In this document: one piece after another, positions 23,001 through 33,500 of the stretch | Layout: each line of letters starts with the position of its first letter | Numbering within the stretch: the first letter of the stretch is position 1 | NCBI GenBank assembly: GCA_023213315.1 | Contig: JAKCPI010014038.1 | Coordinates: forward strand, 27,382 to 91,381 | Origin: Euborellia annulipes | Taxonomy: Eukaryota > Arthropoda > Insecta > Dermaptera > Anisolabididae | Length of the DNA: 64,000 nucleotides | Direction of reading: 5' to 3' | Made by a program: the position numbers and the translations under genes | Notes under the pieces: generated by a model | The model's database searches: none | Told to the model about the DNA's origin: nothing | Seen by the model: only the letters and a program-made list of their open reading frames with translations

Positions 23001-26000
23001 CAAAATTTAATGAAGATTTCTCTTTTTGAGGCCCCAGGGCCCTCAGGGCTCAAATAAAAACCGAAAAATTTAGTTAAAAAATCAAAATTTAATGAAAATT
23101 TCTCTTTGAGAGGCCCTGGGGCCCTCAGGGCTCAAATAAAACCTAAAATTTAGTTAAAAATCAAAATTTAATGAAAATTTCTCTTTGAGAGGCCCTGGGG
23201 CCCCTCAGGGCTCAAATAAAACCTAAAATTTAGTTAAAAATCAAAATTTAATGAAAATTTCTCTTTGAAAACCCCGGGGCCCTCAGGGCAAAAATAAAAA
23301 CCGAAAAATTTAGTTAAAATATCTTTGAGAGGCCCTGGGGCCCTCAGGGCACAAGTAAAAACAAAATTTAATGAAAATTTCTCTTCGAGAGGCCCCGGGA
23401 CCCTTGGGGTTCAGGAATATACGGTATTTTAAAAATATTTTTATGTATGGAGAAGAGGGATATTTAAAGATGAGCAGCCCCCCCCAAAAAAAAAAATTCA
23501 ATATAAGGCCCCCTCTTCTAGTGCCGCCCCAGGCCCCCAACTGCCTCGGTACGCCTCTGTCGAAGTCCAATTACAAACAAAAATGGTCTAGTACATAATC
23601 ACGCTAAAGTGAACGATTTGGAAGATTTAGAGGGGTAAAATTTGAAATTCTTATGATGGTTGTCAAGGTAACAAGATATAAATATTTCTCTATCTCATTG
23701 TCCCCTATCTTTTTTTTTTTTAAACACATTCACACTTTTATATTAGCCTTCAGAAAACTTGCCAATTTTTGTCACCAACTCTTGGACTATAATAACCCTA
23801 TAATTATAATATTATTGATTAAGAATCTAAAATATCTAGTACAAGTTCGTCAGAGGAGGGTAAGGAGGGGGGGGGGGGCTAGAGCCATAGATCCATAACA
23901 ACATGCCTGTTCCACTATCTTTATGGCCAAACTAGCAGACTTTGAAATTCATGAACGATACCCAGAAATAATACGACACTGTTGGGGAATCTTTGCTACA
24001 AAAGCACCCTATCATATGGGTACGTCCAAGATGCACGCAGGCTTTCTGAGTCAGGGACCCTGCGAACATAAAATCTCTTGTTGCTAAATGGGACTGGTCA
24101 TAATGCACCTGCTCAACAAGAAAGAGATTTTATGCACGCCCACCGTCGCAGCTTCTCTGACCCAGAAAACCAGCGGGCATCTTGTTAACGTACCCTATAG
24201 GTAAGTCACTTTTTAAATAAAATCAAAGGCTGCAGGACTTTCTTTCTAAAACTAAATTATAATTTAATTAACCATTATTTTCAAAAACTTTCATTTATAC
24301 ACCATTTCCGATAGCATCAAAAAGACATTTCAAAGCAATACCAAGCAATCTATGGAGAAAGACTTCTACCGGTAATTATAAACAATGTATATTTACCAGC
24401 ATAGCTTGATAATCTAAAAATAAAATTCAAATTTATTCATATAGTATATAACTAATGTATTAGATCAAAGAAAGAGGAATTATTAAGCTTACTTTCTTCG
24501 TAGAAATATTCATATGACATATTAATATTTGAAAATTGAGACCTTTTTGGGAGTTGAGTTTTTTCATCATATTCCCTAGGTGGTTGTATATCTTCATCAT
24601 AGTTTGGATTTTTATTTGGCTTAATATGTCCTTTTGACCAATGTATTTGACAAATATCAGGATAAGAATTGTAGAAAATATGAGGTTTCTTTTCCATTGA
24701 ACAACACCATGGCTGAAATAAATAATTTTAAAAGGTCTTATTAATTAAGGAATAAATAATTTTAATACAGGTAATATAATAATCAAAAATTACTTAGTTA
24801 AGCAAAGATGATATCATTTTTACTAACCCTAATTCAATGTCTATTTTTATTTTTACTTTCTCTTAACTGTATATGCATATATAGAGAGAGGAAGTATTGA
24901 ATTCATGTCAAAAATTCGATGTCGAGATTTTGGTGGATATATACTTTTTGTATGTAGGCCTACATATGTATATTATATATTGTATAGAGGTAAGAGAAAA
25001 TAAAAACCACTTTTTTGGATTCAGGGGCCTCAAAACGTATATATCCATCAAAATCTCGACATCGAATTTGAATGCCTGGGCCCCCAATAGATATAATAAT
25101 AATTAACGGTTATCGTAAAAAAGTCATAAATGGCCAAAGTAAAGTTGTTTTTTTTCCCAACAACACTCAGGTTCAAACACACATACAGACAGTCTTTTCG
25201 GCAACTTAGGCCATTTAAGGGGGTTCAGGAGGTAGAAGTTACGCATGTTTACCTTTTACGAAACTTTGCCAAGAGATGTCAGCATGGTAGCTAATCATTT
25301 AATGGATTTGGTTGATTTCCATTGATCTTTTAATAATAAATACTTTATAAATGTTATTATATATTATGTATCTTTTATAAAAGCATAAAAATTTATAAAT
25401 ATAGGCCATAAATAGGCTAATTCTATATCGGCTGTTAGACTAGCCTGCCATCTTGTGCAAGAGTTATTAACTATTTGATAGATAAATTTTAAATATATCT
25501 ACCAATCTTATTTTAAAAATTTCTTAATTAATATGTGATTAATAATAACAATAAATTCATTTTTAAATTTAAAAAAAATTAAAGATTATTGGGACAGATT
25601 GTTTTTTTGTATTTGCTTGATAACAAAAAAATTAATTACGATAATTTTTTAATAAGTCATTAAAAAAATTATAGCTCGATGTCCCAATAATCTCTTATGA
25701 ATTTAATTCATTAAAAAAAAAACCGCATTGAAATAATTAATATAATCTAGTTTTTTTTTTTTAAGTACGTTTAGACGTCGCTCCTGAACCCCCTTAAGAC
25801 TTTGACGATAACCGTTATTTTTAATATATCTATTGGAGGTCCAAACATTCTTATTTAGGTCATTTGGTATTCAAATGGATTAAATAAAATCCTCGCATTG
25901 CCTGTGATCTGAGCCCGCGGCCCTTTGATATACCAGGCCAGTACACTAGCCAATACACCAAGCCCGATGACCAAAATAATTAAATAAATCTTACCTTTAG

Positions 26001-26105
26001 TTGTTTAGTATCATTAGTTTGAGAATTAATTAGTATAAAATGTAAATTAATAATAAGTATAAATATCATATAATTTTCTAATAATATTCCTGACATCTTT
26101 CTCAT
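20085..26105 (-). CDS. OBP-A: Plus-C type odorant-binding protein, 8 exons, one homopolymer frameshift
   Basis: This is a paralogue of OBP-B, downstream in tandem. Exons are 26105-25995, 24712-24493, 24413-24397 (17 nt), 20767-20732, 20664-20537, 20471-20392, 20212-20182 and 20101-20085 (TGA). Boundaries are GT-AG, with phases 0,1,0,0,1,0,1. If one A of an A9 run in exon 5 is ignored, the product is 212 aa. A signal peptide lies in the first ~29 residues (core IFILIINLHFILIN). Then come PWCC (C40, C41), C58, C117-AAD-C121, C166, C180-x9-C190-x8-C199-P and C211. The CxxxC, the x8 and the Pro after the Cys fit Plus-C OBPs. As written, the A9 gives a TGA soon afterwards, so this is either a base-calling error or a pseudogene. 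Intron 1 holds a SINE split by a TTAA element. Intron 3 (3.6 kb) holds a satellite-bearing hAT-like element and a fold-back element. A TATA box and poly(A) signal flank the gene. Confidence 0.82.
20631..20639 (-). other. A9 homopolymer frameshift in OBP-A exon 5
   Basis: Exon 5 is 128 nt, but 127 are needed to enter exon 6 in phase. Reading through the A9 gives a TGA a few codons later. With eight A the frame stays open to the terminal Cys and stop, and the local sequence then resembles the matching exon of OBP-B. All other exons and splice sites are intact, so a single-base homopolymer error or a very recent mutation is most likely. Confidence 0.85.
21109..23559. mobile_element. hAT-like element carrying a satellite array, copy 2 (intron 3 of OBP-A)
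   Basis: Same termini as the copy at 3927, with an 8-bp duplication TCGAAGTC (21101-21108 and 23560-23567). The internal array at ~21190-23400 has about 27 units of ~80 bp. Stretches show higher-order order: three-unit blocks of ~240 bp at ~22250-22730 and a ~312-bp block repeated at ~21626 and ~21938. The intact TSD shows it entered the intron as one unit. Confidence 0.87.
24006..24200. mobile_element. Fold-back element in OBP-A intron 3
   Basis: Imperfect arms of ~90 bp (GGGTACGTCCAAGATGC on the left against GCATCTTGTTAACGTACCC on the right). More GC-rich than its surroundings. Confidence 0.65.
24397..24413 (-). other. 17-nt microexon of OBP-A
   Basis: The acceptor TTTTTAG and donor GTAAAT flank 17 nt, which is 3n+2. 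It completes a split Asn codon and adds Tyr-Gln-Ala-Met-Leu before the CAADC exon. It lies 79 nt from the preceding exon. It occupies the same position and phase as the 2-nt exon of OBP-B and differs from it by exactly five codons. Confidence 0.68.
25143..25978 (-). mobile_element. SINE-A split by the TTAA MITE (OBP-A intron 1)
   Basis: Tail part 25143-25218 and head part 25798-25978. A partial forward copy of the same body lies just left, at ~25080-25140. Confidence 0.72.
25219..25793. mobile_element. TTAA-flanked MITE in a SINE, intron 1 of OBP-A
   Basis: Ends GGGGGTTCAGGAG and CTCCTGAACCCCC are flanked by TTAA (25215-25218, 25794-25797), typical of piggyBac-type target choice. It contains a weaker inner inverted pair around ATTATTGGGACA. 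It splits a reverse SINE-A (25143-25218, 25798-25978). Confidence 0.78.
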
Positions 26106-26148
26106 CGAATTGTTAATAAATACTATTTATATAAATTAGGTTTTTTAC

Positions 26149-26156
26149 TTTATATA
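26149..26156 (-). promoter_or_regulatory. TATA box of OBP-A
   Basis: TATATAAA is 44-51 bp upstream of the ATG at 26105. A start about 30 bp downstream would leave a leader of about 20 nt. A second TATATAAA-like match at about 26128-26135 is closer and less likely to be used. Confidence 0.5.
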
Positions 26157-26403
26157 CCATTCCGGATATCCCAAAATTAACGGAAATAATATTCGCAGTG
26201 AACAAAAAAAAACAACCTTAATGAATAGATCGTCTATTATTTTGTGTCGTTTACCGTGAATATACATGTAGAACATGTATTCATATATCCGTTCTTACCA
26301 CTGATTTGTCATCTTTTTTTATATAAAAGAGGAACCTGGAACAATCGAATTGTTATTATAGTATAATTCACTTAAATATTACTTACAATTTTAGAGACAA
26401 ATT

Positions 26404-26452
26404 TATCAAGAAGATTTTATGAATCTTAAGATTCATAAAAAAATCTTCTTGA
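26404..26452. repeat. Small near-perfect hairpin upstream of OBP-A
   Basis: TCAAGAAGATTTTATGAATC is followed by AAGATTCATAAAAAAATC and TTCTTGA. It lies about 300 bp upstream of the OBP-A ATG. Role unknown. Confidence 0.6.
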
Positions 26453-26839
26453 CTAATAAACACCGATGCACTGCTAAATACATGGTTTTATATGATATAG
26501 AGGCTGAACTAGGCCATGATGAGGAGCCGACCCCATGGGGCTCAAGGGGCTCGAGCCCCTCTCCCCAATGTTGAGGGAAGAGAGGCCCAGCCACCCAGAA
26601 AAAGTACCATTATTCGTATTAAAAGAATTAACTTATTGAAAAACTAAGTTGAAAAACATCTATTTTTCAATAAATAAATTTATGTACCAATTTTCTTTAA
26701 TTGAGTTCCTATAGGTTACAGGTCAGTACATTTATTTCTTTGTCTAATATTTAGAATTAGAGAGTTACTATCATTTGTGGGTGATCGTATTTGTTTTGTT
26801 TGGATCCTTAGCTATATCGGGCTGAAGGGTAATGAAAAA

Positions 26840-27412
26840 GTTGATGCCTTATCGAAAGTTGTGTTCTATGATTGTGTCACCAGATTTTTTGTGTCGACAT
26901 GTATTTAGTTTCCGACAGTACGATACATTCAATTTTCAAGATGTAAAATTTATAAGTATGGGAAAATATTTATATTTTGTTACCATGGCAACCATTTCTC
27001 CTATCTTTTCTATGGAGTAAAAGAGTAAAGTGGTCTTCAGAAGATTTCATTGGCAAAATGAGAATATACATTTTAAAGGGCATCTAAAAAATAATTGATT
27101 TTTGAATTTTAATCAAAATGGTTTCAGCGAATTTTGAGAAAATCGAAAAAACTGAAAAAGTGCATCAGTAAGGTATTATCTTTGGTCGATTTTGTTCAAA
27201 AGCTTCGTATCTCGTGCCATGGGGGTGCCTAACTTTAATATAAAATTTCAACTTGCTAGTTCTTTTTGTTTTTGAGACATTTTGTTCACAGACACACACA
27301 GACAGACCTAAAAATGTGGATATCCGTCAAAATCTCAACATCGAATTTTTACATGAATCCAATACTTTCTCTCTATATATATTAACATATATAGAGTTAA
27401 GAGAAAGTAAAA
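26840..27412 (+). repeat. R1 repeat between the OBP genes
   Basis: Head remnant (CACCAGATTTTTTGTGTCGA) to the terminal stem and TTAAGAGAAAGTAAA. Confidence 0.8.
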
Positions 27413-27716
27413 AAATATATGTTTTTGTATACGTAGACATAATTCAGGTTTTCTTCATATTTTATGTACTTATTTAATAAACTTTTCTTGAAGGTGCTAT
27501 AAAAATGTTCGTTGAAATACTTCCTTTTTGAATTTTGAAACTCTGATTTCCCCTTGTTACACACTCATCATTTATGTATAATAAAAACAGTGATGCTCAT
27601 CAATCTCAAAAATTTTAACAAACTTTAAATGATATTCAATTTTAACTGAAAATTGCTTTGCTTATTCAGATTTAAAGCTTAAGGAGAAAAACTCATTAAC
27701 TTAACTATTTGCTAAC

Positions 27717-28330
27717 TTAGGGGTCCACATATTACTTAACGCATTAGGGGGGGGGGGGGGGAGGGTCTAGACAAAACGTTACTAATTGTGACATGGGGGA
27801 CCCTGGGCTTACTCTAAGAGTGACAACAATTTAAAGTTTTTTTTTTTTTTTTTGTAAAAAACACTCACACTTTTTAGACTTTTACGATATCCGTTATTTA
27901 ATAATATATATTTATTTAGGGTCCAGGCATTCTTATTTAAGCCATTTGGTATCCAAATGGCTTAAATAAAATCATCGGACTGCCTGGGGTCCGAACCCGC
28001 GACGTTTGGTATACGAGGTTAGCACGCTAACCTCTACGCCATGGGCCAATTTAAAGTTGAATATATAAAATTTTCTAAAAGAAAAAAAAAAGGTAGAATG
28101 ATTTTCACAACAGGGAAAAAATCGATTGAACCAGGAAAAATTCACTAAAAAAAAAGGTAAAAAGATATGAATTTTGTATTAGAAATTTTATTCGGGGGGG
28201 GGGGGGGTTCTATATTGTGATATAATATTTGTAGGGGTGTTTGTTTGTATGTGACTAACTGTGACATGGGGGGGAGGGGGACTAGAAAATTGTCAAAAAA
28301 GGAGTTACGTAATATGTGAACGACCTCAAG
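27717..28330. mobile_element. MITE split by a SINE, between the OBP genes
   Basis: Ends TTAGGGGTCCACATATTA and TAATATGTGAACGACCTC are imperfect inverses. G-rich tracts and GTGACATGGGG motifs lie near both ends. A reverse SINE-A is inserted at 27843-28047. Confidence 0.62.
27843..28047 (-). mobile_element. SINE-A between the OBP genes
   Basis: Poly(T) start, ACTCACACTTTTTAGAC, CCATTTGGTATCCAAATGG, then the reverse B and A boxes. Confidence 0.75.
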
Positions 28331-28623
28331 TATATTTTTTATCGTGTGCGAAAAATGAGAATATACATTTTAAATAGAATTTAAAAAATATTTGATTTAT
28401 GTGCTTTTTTTCAAAATCGTCCATTTTGATAAAAAACTGAAAAATGAATTAAGTGTTGGTACATTTTATGATCGATTTTATTTATTTATCCTTCGAGTTG
28501 TAGGTCTATGCCAATAGGGTATCTAATAATGTTATAATAAAAATACAAGTATATAGGTCTATGAATAACTTAAAGTAATTGTAGGACTATAAGTAAATAC
28601 ATAGAATACATATTGTAATGTTA

Positions 28624-28629
28624 TTTATT
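28624..28629 (-). promoter_or_regulatory. Poly(A) signal of OBP-B
   Basis: AATAAA on the minus strand, about 78 nt past the TAA of the terminal exon. Confidence 0.5.
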
Positions 28630-28706
28630 TAAAGAAATTATTTTCTAATACATAAATTATCAGATTTTTTAATAATTATAAACTCTCAAAAGTTAGATCA
28701 TTATTA

Positions 28707-31700
28707 TTAAGGTGAGGGAGTACTAAGGTCACCTCTTTTTGGAGGACAAGATTCTGAAAAAAAAAAAATCGAAATTTACTAGTAGACCTATATAAGCCTA
28801 AATATTATATTTTCAAACTAAGAAATTGTTTAATATTTTTTACCTGCATTTCTTGCACAATCTGGACAGTTCTAAAAAATAATTACAAAACTACATTAAT
28901 AATGGATTTTTACTATTAATGATAAAAATTATAAAAATATTCATAAATAAATATATAGGCTATTTATTCTAATAATTTTTTATAAAAGAAAAGTTTTACG
29001 TTTTTACCTTCCACAATTTACCGCTTACACATAATGAAATCATAGCTGATTCAGGATTGCAATTGGTTGCTGAAGTTAGAGTATAATTTAATTAATTGAA
29101 AAAAAATCTTTTTACATTTAAAAACAAAATTTACACTTTATATATCTTACCATTTGCTGGTGGTTTTGGCCAATTTTTAATATTTTTACATTCATCATAA
29201 GTTTTATCTACAGTTTCTTTCCAACAATCAGCTTTATCAGTAGATTTTAATAAATATTCTTTAAAGGTCTTTTCATTTATTTTATCATCAGCATCCAACT
29301 ATTAAAAAAATGATTATTAAATTATTTTGTTAGGATCAAAGCAATTTTTCATGTTAACCTCAAGGAATATAATTTTTCACTTAAGACTTTTTATCTAGCG
29401 GACTCTCTAAACATGTTTACTTTCTCTTACCTATATATATATATGGAGCGAAAGTATTGGATTAATGTCAAAAATTCGATGTCGAGATTTTGTTGGATAT
29501 ACACGTTTTGAGGTCTCCTGAATCCAAAAAAGGGGTTTTCGCCACATCTATCTATCTGTCTGAAATTTGTTTTTGCAATTTTTATCTATGATATAAATAA
29601 ATAACTTGATTTTTATATAAAAAAATAAAATAAAATTTGGAAATAAATGATATTATTTTCAAAAGATAGGTTTCGAAAAATTTTAAAACCTCGTACCGGG
29701 CAGCGGTCAAAAATGTTTCGGAAACGCTGGACTATAACATTTTGATATAAATATTATTTTAGATTAACTAATCAAAACTAAATAAAATTTTAGGAAAAGC
29801 GAAAATTCAAACAAGTATATTGGCATTAAGGTGCGCCTCTCGAAAAGCCGTTAATACACGATTGACTCGAGGCGGCAAGAGATGGCGTTAGTGTTCCCCC
29901 ATTGGAATACACGTAACTTGTTCCATTTAATTCTAGACTTTCCAGCTAATTAATTAAAGGCAAAAAATTAATTATTCTTTAACACAATGATTACTAATTT
30001 AATTATCTACAACTTATAGAGCTCCTTTTTTTAAAATATCTTTTATTTAATGCGATTAATCAAAAAAAAAAAATTTTTTTTCGAAAATCAAAAAAGGGCT
30101 TCTATTATTTGTAGATATTTTAAATAGCTTTAATTTAAAAAAAATTTGAGGTCGATAGCTTCAAAATTGTGGCCGCTGGAAAGTCCCAAAATTAGCACCC
30201 CGAGACGCGCACCTTAAACTTTGTAATAGCTCAGATCCTGAAAAGACTTAAGTTTTTAGCCCTGCGTAGAGGTGGACAAATTCTGGGATCATTTGGGAGA
30301 GGTCAGGAGGGCATTTGACCCCCCCCCCCCACCAAGGTTTTGGAAAAAAATAGTAAATTCTGAGTTTAGCCCCTGCATACAAACTCACATTCTCTCTTTA
30401 TAAATAAGTATAGAAGATGCTATAGATAAAAACATAGAGGTATATATGCTTATATGTATATAAATTATGTACCACAGGAAGTAAAAATATTTTTGCCTCC
30501 CCCCTCCTCTTCCCAAGACAGGAGTAAAAATATTTTTGCCTCCCCCCCCTCCTCTTCCCAAGCAAAAACTGAAATGACGTCACTGGCCATATTCCTTAAG
30601 GGCAACATTCAAGCAGATGTTTTGAAAAAAATAATAATTCTATTTTACTACTTACCAAATTCTTATTCCTTAAAGTATCTGTCAAATTGCAAGCCATCTT
30701 GAAATAATAAATTTATTATTAATGAGAATGATAATTTATTAGATTTTTTTTATGTTCTGAATACTTACTTCTAAAACAAAGAAAAAAAAAAGAGATTCAA
30801 AATTTACAACTCACATTTTAGAGTTTAAAATATTACCTCCTAAATGTTTGCCAAATCGCCCCCGTGGTCCATGTTTTCCTCTACCTCCAGGGGGTGATGG
30901 GGGAGCTTCACCCTCGGATTCAGGAGGAGGTGGAGGTGGACCTTCCTCTGATGATCCAGATCCATTTTCTTCCGAAGATCCTGGTCTTTTAGGTGGTCTC
31001 ATTGCTTTCCACTCTTCTTTTGTAAGTATGCAGGGTTTCGAGGGGCAACACTAAAAAAAATCATAATAAATATATTACTTGTTAGTGTAAATTTTAAATT
31101 CTAATAGACAAAAAGTTTTCTTCCCATCAATGAGATATTCAAAATTGTGAATTTTTTAATTTCCTAATGTTTAATTCTAAACCCTAGTTAGTACACACCT
31201 AGCAATAAAGTCGCGCGTCCACATCTAGAGACCCATCTGCCCCACAGAAATTATTTTATTTTTGATCTAAATTTTATTTTTGAAGTATGAAATCGAGACT
31301 TTTCAATTAGTCATCTAACCCTTAAATAAAAATAATATATTTATCAATTTTAATAATAATATACCCCTCTGGTTAGAGGGAGAAATAATGCCCCGAGGCC
31401 AAAAAAATATACTCACCCCTCAAACAAATTTCAAATAACAAGAAATAACTGTGACGTGTCTCGCGACACTTCCACACCATGTTGCGCGACTTTTGTCTCT
31501 TGTATCCCATTTCGAATGGGAAACAAAAATTTCGCGACACGGAAAAAATGTTGCACGACTTCCCAGAGACAAAATCGCTAGGTGTGTACTAGGCTAATAA
31601 AGCTACTCAACTAGGAGTGTTTTAATTTAATTAATTAGAGCGGGATTAATTTAATTAATTCGAGCGGGATTCCATTTTTTTTTTTTTTATTTAAACTTAC

Positions 31701-32340
31701 ATCTTTCCATTTTCCAAAATTAGGTTTCGCTAATCCATTTTGAAATGCAAGTGTGATCACCTAAAAAAAAAAAAAAAAATTATTATTAGTAGATAAAATT
31801 TGTTGACTCTGTAAAACAATCTTGATCTTGAAAAAAGGATTGTTTCAGCCTTTATTTGCTTATCGCTCATTTCGAAATCATTTTACTATTTACCAGTACT
31901 ACTCATCCTAGGACCGAATATTTACACAAATTTAGTCAATTCTTATATTTGGACATTGTTTTTATAATGAATGACTAATTTTATGTTAATATAATAATAT
32001 GGACTAAGATGTGAAATTTTAAAACAAATTTGATTTTGGCTGAATCTGTTCTTTTCCCAAGATATTTTTAAAATTTAATTTAATTAAAAATTAAATAATT
32101 TTTAATTAATGGTACAATTTCACATTATTATTTCATCTATAAGAACGATTGATTTTTATAAACCAGAGATTCCCAAAATTGTTTATAATATACATCTGAA
32201 TTTTCTGCGGCTCCCTAACAAGTCAAAAATATAATCAATAATTTAGAGTTATGATAATTTTTTTTTTTTTTTTTAATTTGACTTAATTTTACGAATCATT
32301 CATTCCTCACCAAAAATGAGCACAAAATATATTTATTCAT
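28707..32340 (-). CDS. OBP-B: Plus-C type odorant-binding protein, 9 exons
   Basis: This is a spliced gene for a predicted secreted protein of 210 aa, probably a small hydrophobic-ligand carrier of extracellular fluid (family knowledge). Exons in transcript order are 32340-32311, 31760-31701, 31050-30837, 30770-30769 (2 nt), 30697-30656, 29298-29151, 29069-29008, 28871-28844 and 28753-28707 (TAA). All introns are GT-AG, and phases run 0,0,1,0,0,1,0,1. Residues 1-21 form a signal peptide (MNKYILCSFL then VITLAFQNGLA). CC is at 31-32 and C at 37, followed by a Pro/Gly-rich insertion at about 49-90. Then come C105, C141, C153, C169-x9-C179-x8-C188-P and C198. The CC pair, the x8 spacing and NCP typify Plus-C (GOBP70-like) OBPs. 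The first Cys of the usual CxxxC is absent. An in-frame ATG at 32373 exists, but the TATA box places transcription start downstream of it. Family call is confident; the exact ligand is unknown, and the 2-nt exon is inferred. Confidence 0.82.
29415..29560 (-). repeat. R1 repeat, 3' end, in OBP-B intron 5
   Basis: Reverse terminal stem followed by AATTCGATGTCGAGATTTTG. Confidence 0.7.
29827..30216. mobile_element. MITE family M1, copy 1 (OBP-B intron 5)
   Basis: About 390 bp with inverted ends around AAGGTGCGC...CTCG and CGAGACGCGCACCTT. Internal text CTCGAGGCGGCAAGAGATGG is shared with the copies at 33101 and 35148. Confidence 0.78.
30769..30770 (-). other. Candidate 2-nt microexon (AA) of OBP-B
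   Basis: On the minus strand a long pyrimidine tract ending TTTTAG is followed by AA and then GTAAGTATT, a consensus acceptor directly abutting a consensus donor. The upstream exon (31050-30837) ends in phase 1 and the downstream exon (30697-30656) starts in phase 0, so 3n+2 nt are needed between them. AA completes a Glu codon and keeps the frame open for the remaining 330 nt. It creates two introns of 66 and 71 nt, matching the short introns of this locus. Confidence 0.62.
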
Positions 32341-32390
32341 ATTGAAGTGCAATATGATATTTGATAATTTCATCACTCAAGTTCAGGCAA

Positions 32391-32396
32391 TTTATA
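32391..32396 (-). promoter_or_regulatory. TATA box of OBP-B
   Basis: TATAAA lies 51-56 bp upstream of the inner ATG at 32340. A start about 30 bp downstream (near 32366, close to TCA motifs) falls after the outer ATG at 32373-32371. This supports translation from 32340, with a leader of about 25 nt. Confidence 0.55.
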
Positions 32397-32929
32397 CTCT
32401 TCAACACAGGAAATATTTTAATTCTCAATGATAAATTAGATTACCGGAAATAAATTCTAAATTACGTGAAATATGAGTGATACTCTTTATTATATTCTAA
32501 AAAATGTCATACTATTTATTTTGTGTATGAATGAAGAATAAGTTGAATTAAAGTCGATGATCAATAATCAAGAATTTATTATTAATACCGTATGAATGAA
32601 TTCAATCATAGGCCTATTTCACCTTAATAATTGGCTTCAAAATTTCATTTCATCCAAGTTTTGTAACTCAGTAGGCAATTTAAGGGAATCATTTCGTATA
32701 AAAAGAAATAAGAATTTTGTATGCCTTTTAAGTGAATGTAGTAAAGTTTACTATATTATGTTATGGTGTACGTTAGCCCTACTTATTATAAAAAATATTT
32801 CAATAAATTTACATATAAAACTTAAATTTTTTTTTAATTCAAGGAAGGGTGCCCCTAGTGTTTAATGTTATTCCCAAGGATGCCATGAAGTTCAAAAGGT
32901 TTGGAACCACTGGTCTAAAGAATGTTAGG

Positions 32930-33030
32930 CCAAGAGCACATTTAAACTCAAGGCAAACATAACACATGTCCTGATGAAGGCCAGAAGAATCGGTCGAAAC
33001 GTCGACATTGTTGTTGTTCAATAAAGCAGA
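32930..33030 (+). repeat. Retroelement-like 3' tail module
   Basis: CCTGATGAAGGCCAGAAG, CGGTCGAAACGTCGAC, then CAATAAAGCAG and A-rich DNA. Similar modules occur at ~8890-8940, ~14085-14150 (-), ~14580-14650, ~16595-16660 (-), and ~47575-47650 (-) with mirror ~61365-61440. Confidence 0.5.
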
Positions 33031-33100
33031 AAAAAAATATATTCTCTTCTTTATTTGCTTCTCCCTTTATTCTTCTCATTATGAAGAGACTTTATTTCTT

Positions 33101-33500
33101 AAGATGCGCGTCTCGAAAAGTCGTTAGAACACGATTGTCTACCGAGTTACTCAAGGCGGCAAGAGATGGCATTAGTTTTTCCCATAGGAATGCAAGGGAT
33201 TTATTCCATTTCATTTTAAAGATTCCAGCTAATTAATTAAGGGTAAAAAATTAATTATTTTTTAACACAATGATTTCTAATTTAATTATCTATAAGATAT
33301 AGGGCTCCTTTTTTAAAAATATCTTTTATTTAATGCGATTAATCTTAAAAAAAAATTTATCTTTTCTAAAATGAAAAAAAGGGCTTCTATAAGTTGTAGA
33401 TATTTTAAAAATCTTTAATTTAAAAAAAATTTGAGCTCGATAGCTTCAAAATTGTGGCCGCTGGAAACTTCCAAAATTAGCACCCCAAGACGGGCACCTT
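33101..33500. mobile_element. MITE family M1, copy 2
   Basis: Same body and ends as the copy at 29827, with substitutions throughout. Confidence 0.75.

Noticed and set aside
27843..28047. Glu/Asp-type tRNA gene from the GGTTCG box
   Set aside because: Extended body with ATTTGGTATCCAAATGG and a poly(A) tail shared with many copies identifies a SINE.
30811..30836. Reading OBP-B exon 3 on to a downstream GTGAGT donor (phase 2)
   Set aside because: It would need a 3n+1 exon next. None is present, and the frame into 30697 fails.
32311..32373. Outer ATG at 32373 as the start of OBP-B
   Set aside because: The TATA box at 32391-32396 predicts a transcript start near 32366, after this ATG. The inner start gives a standard 21-residue signal peptide. 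Kept as an alternative only.
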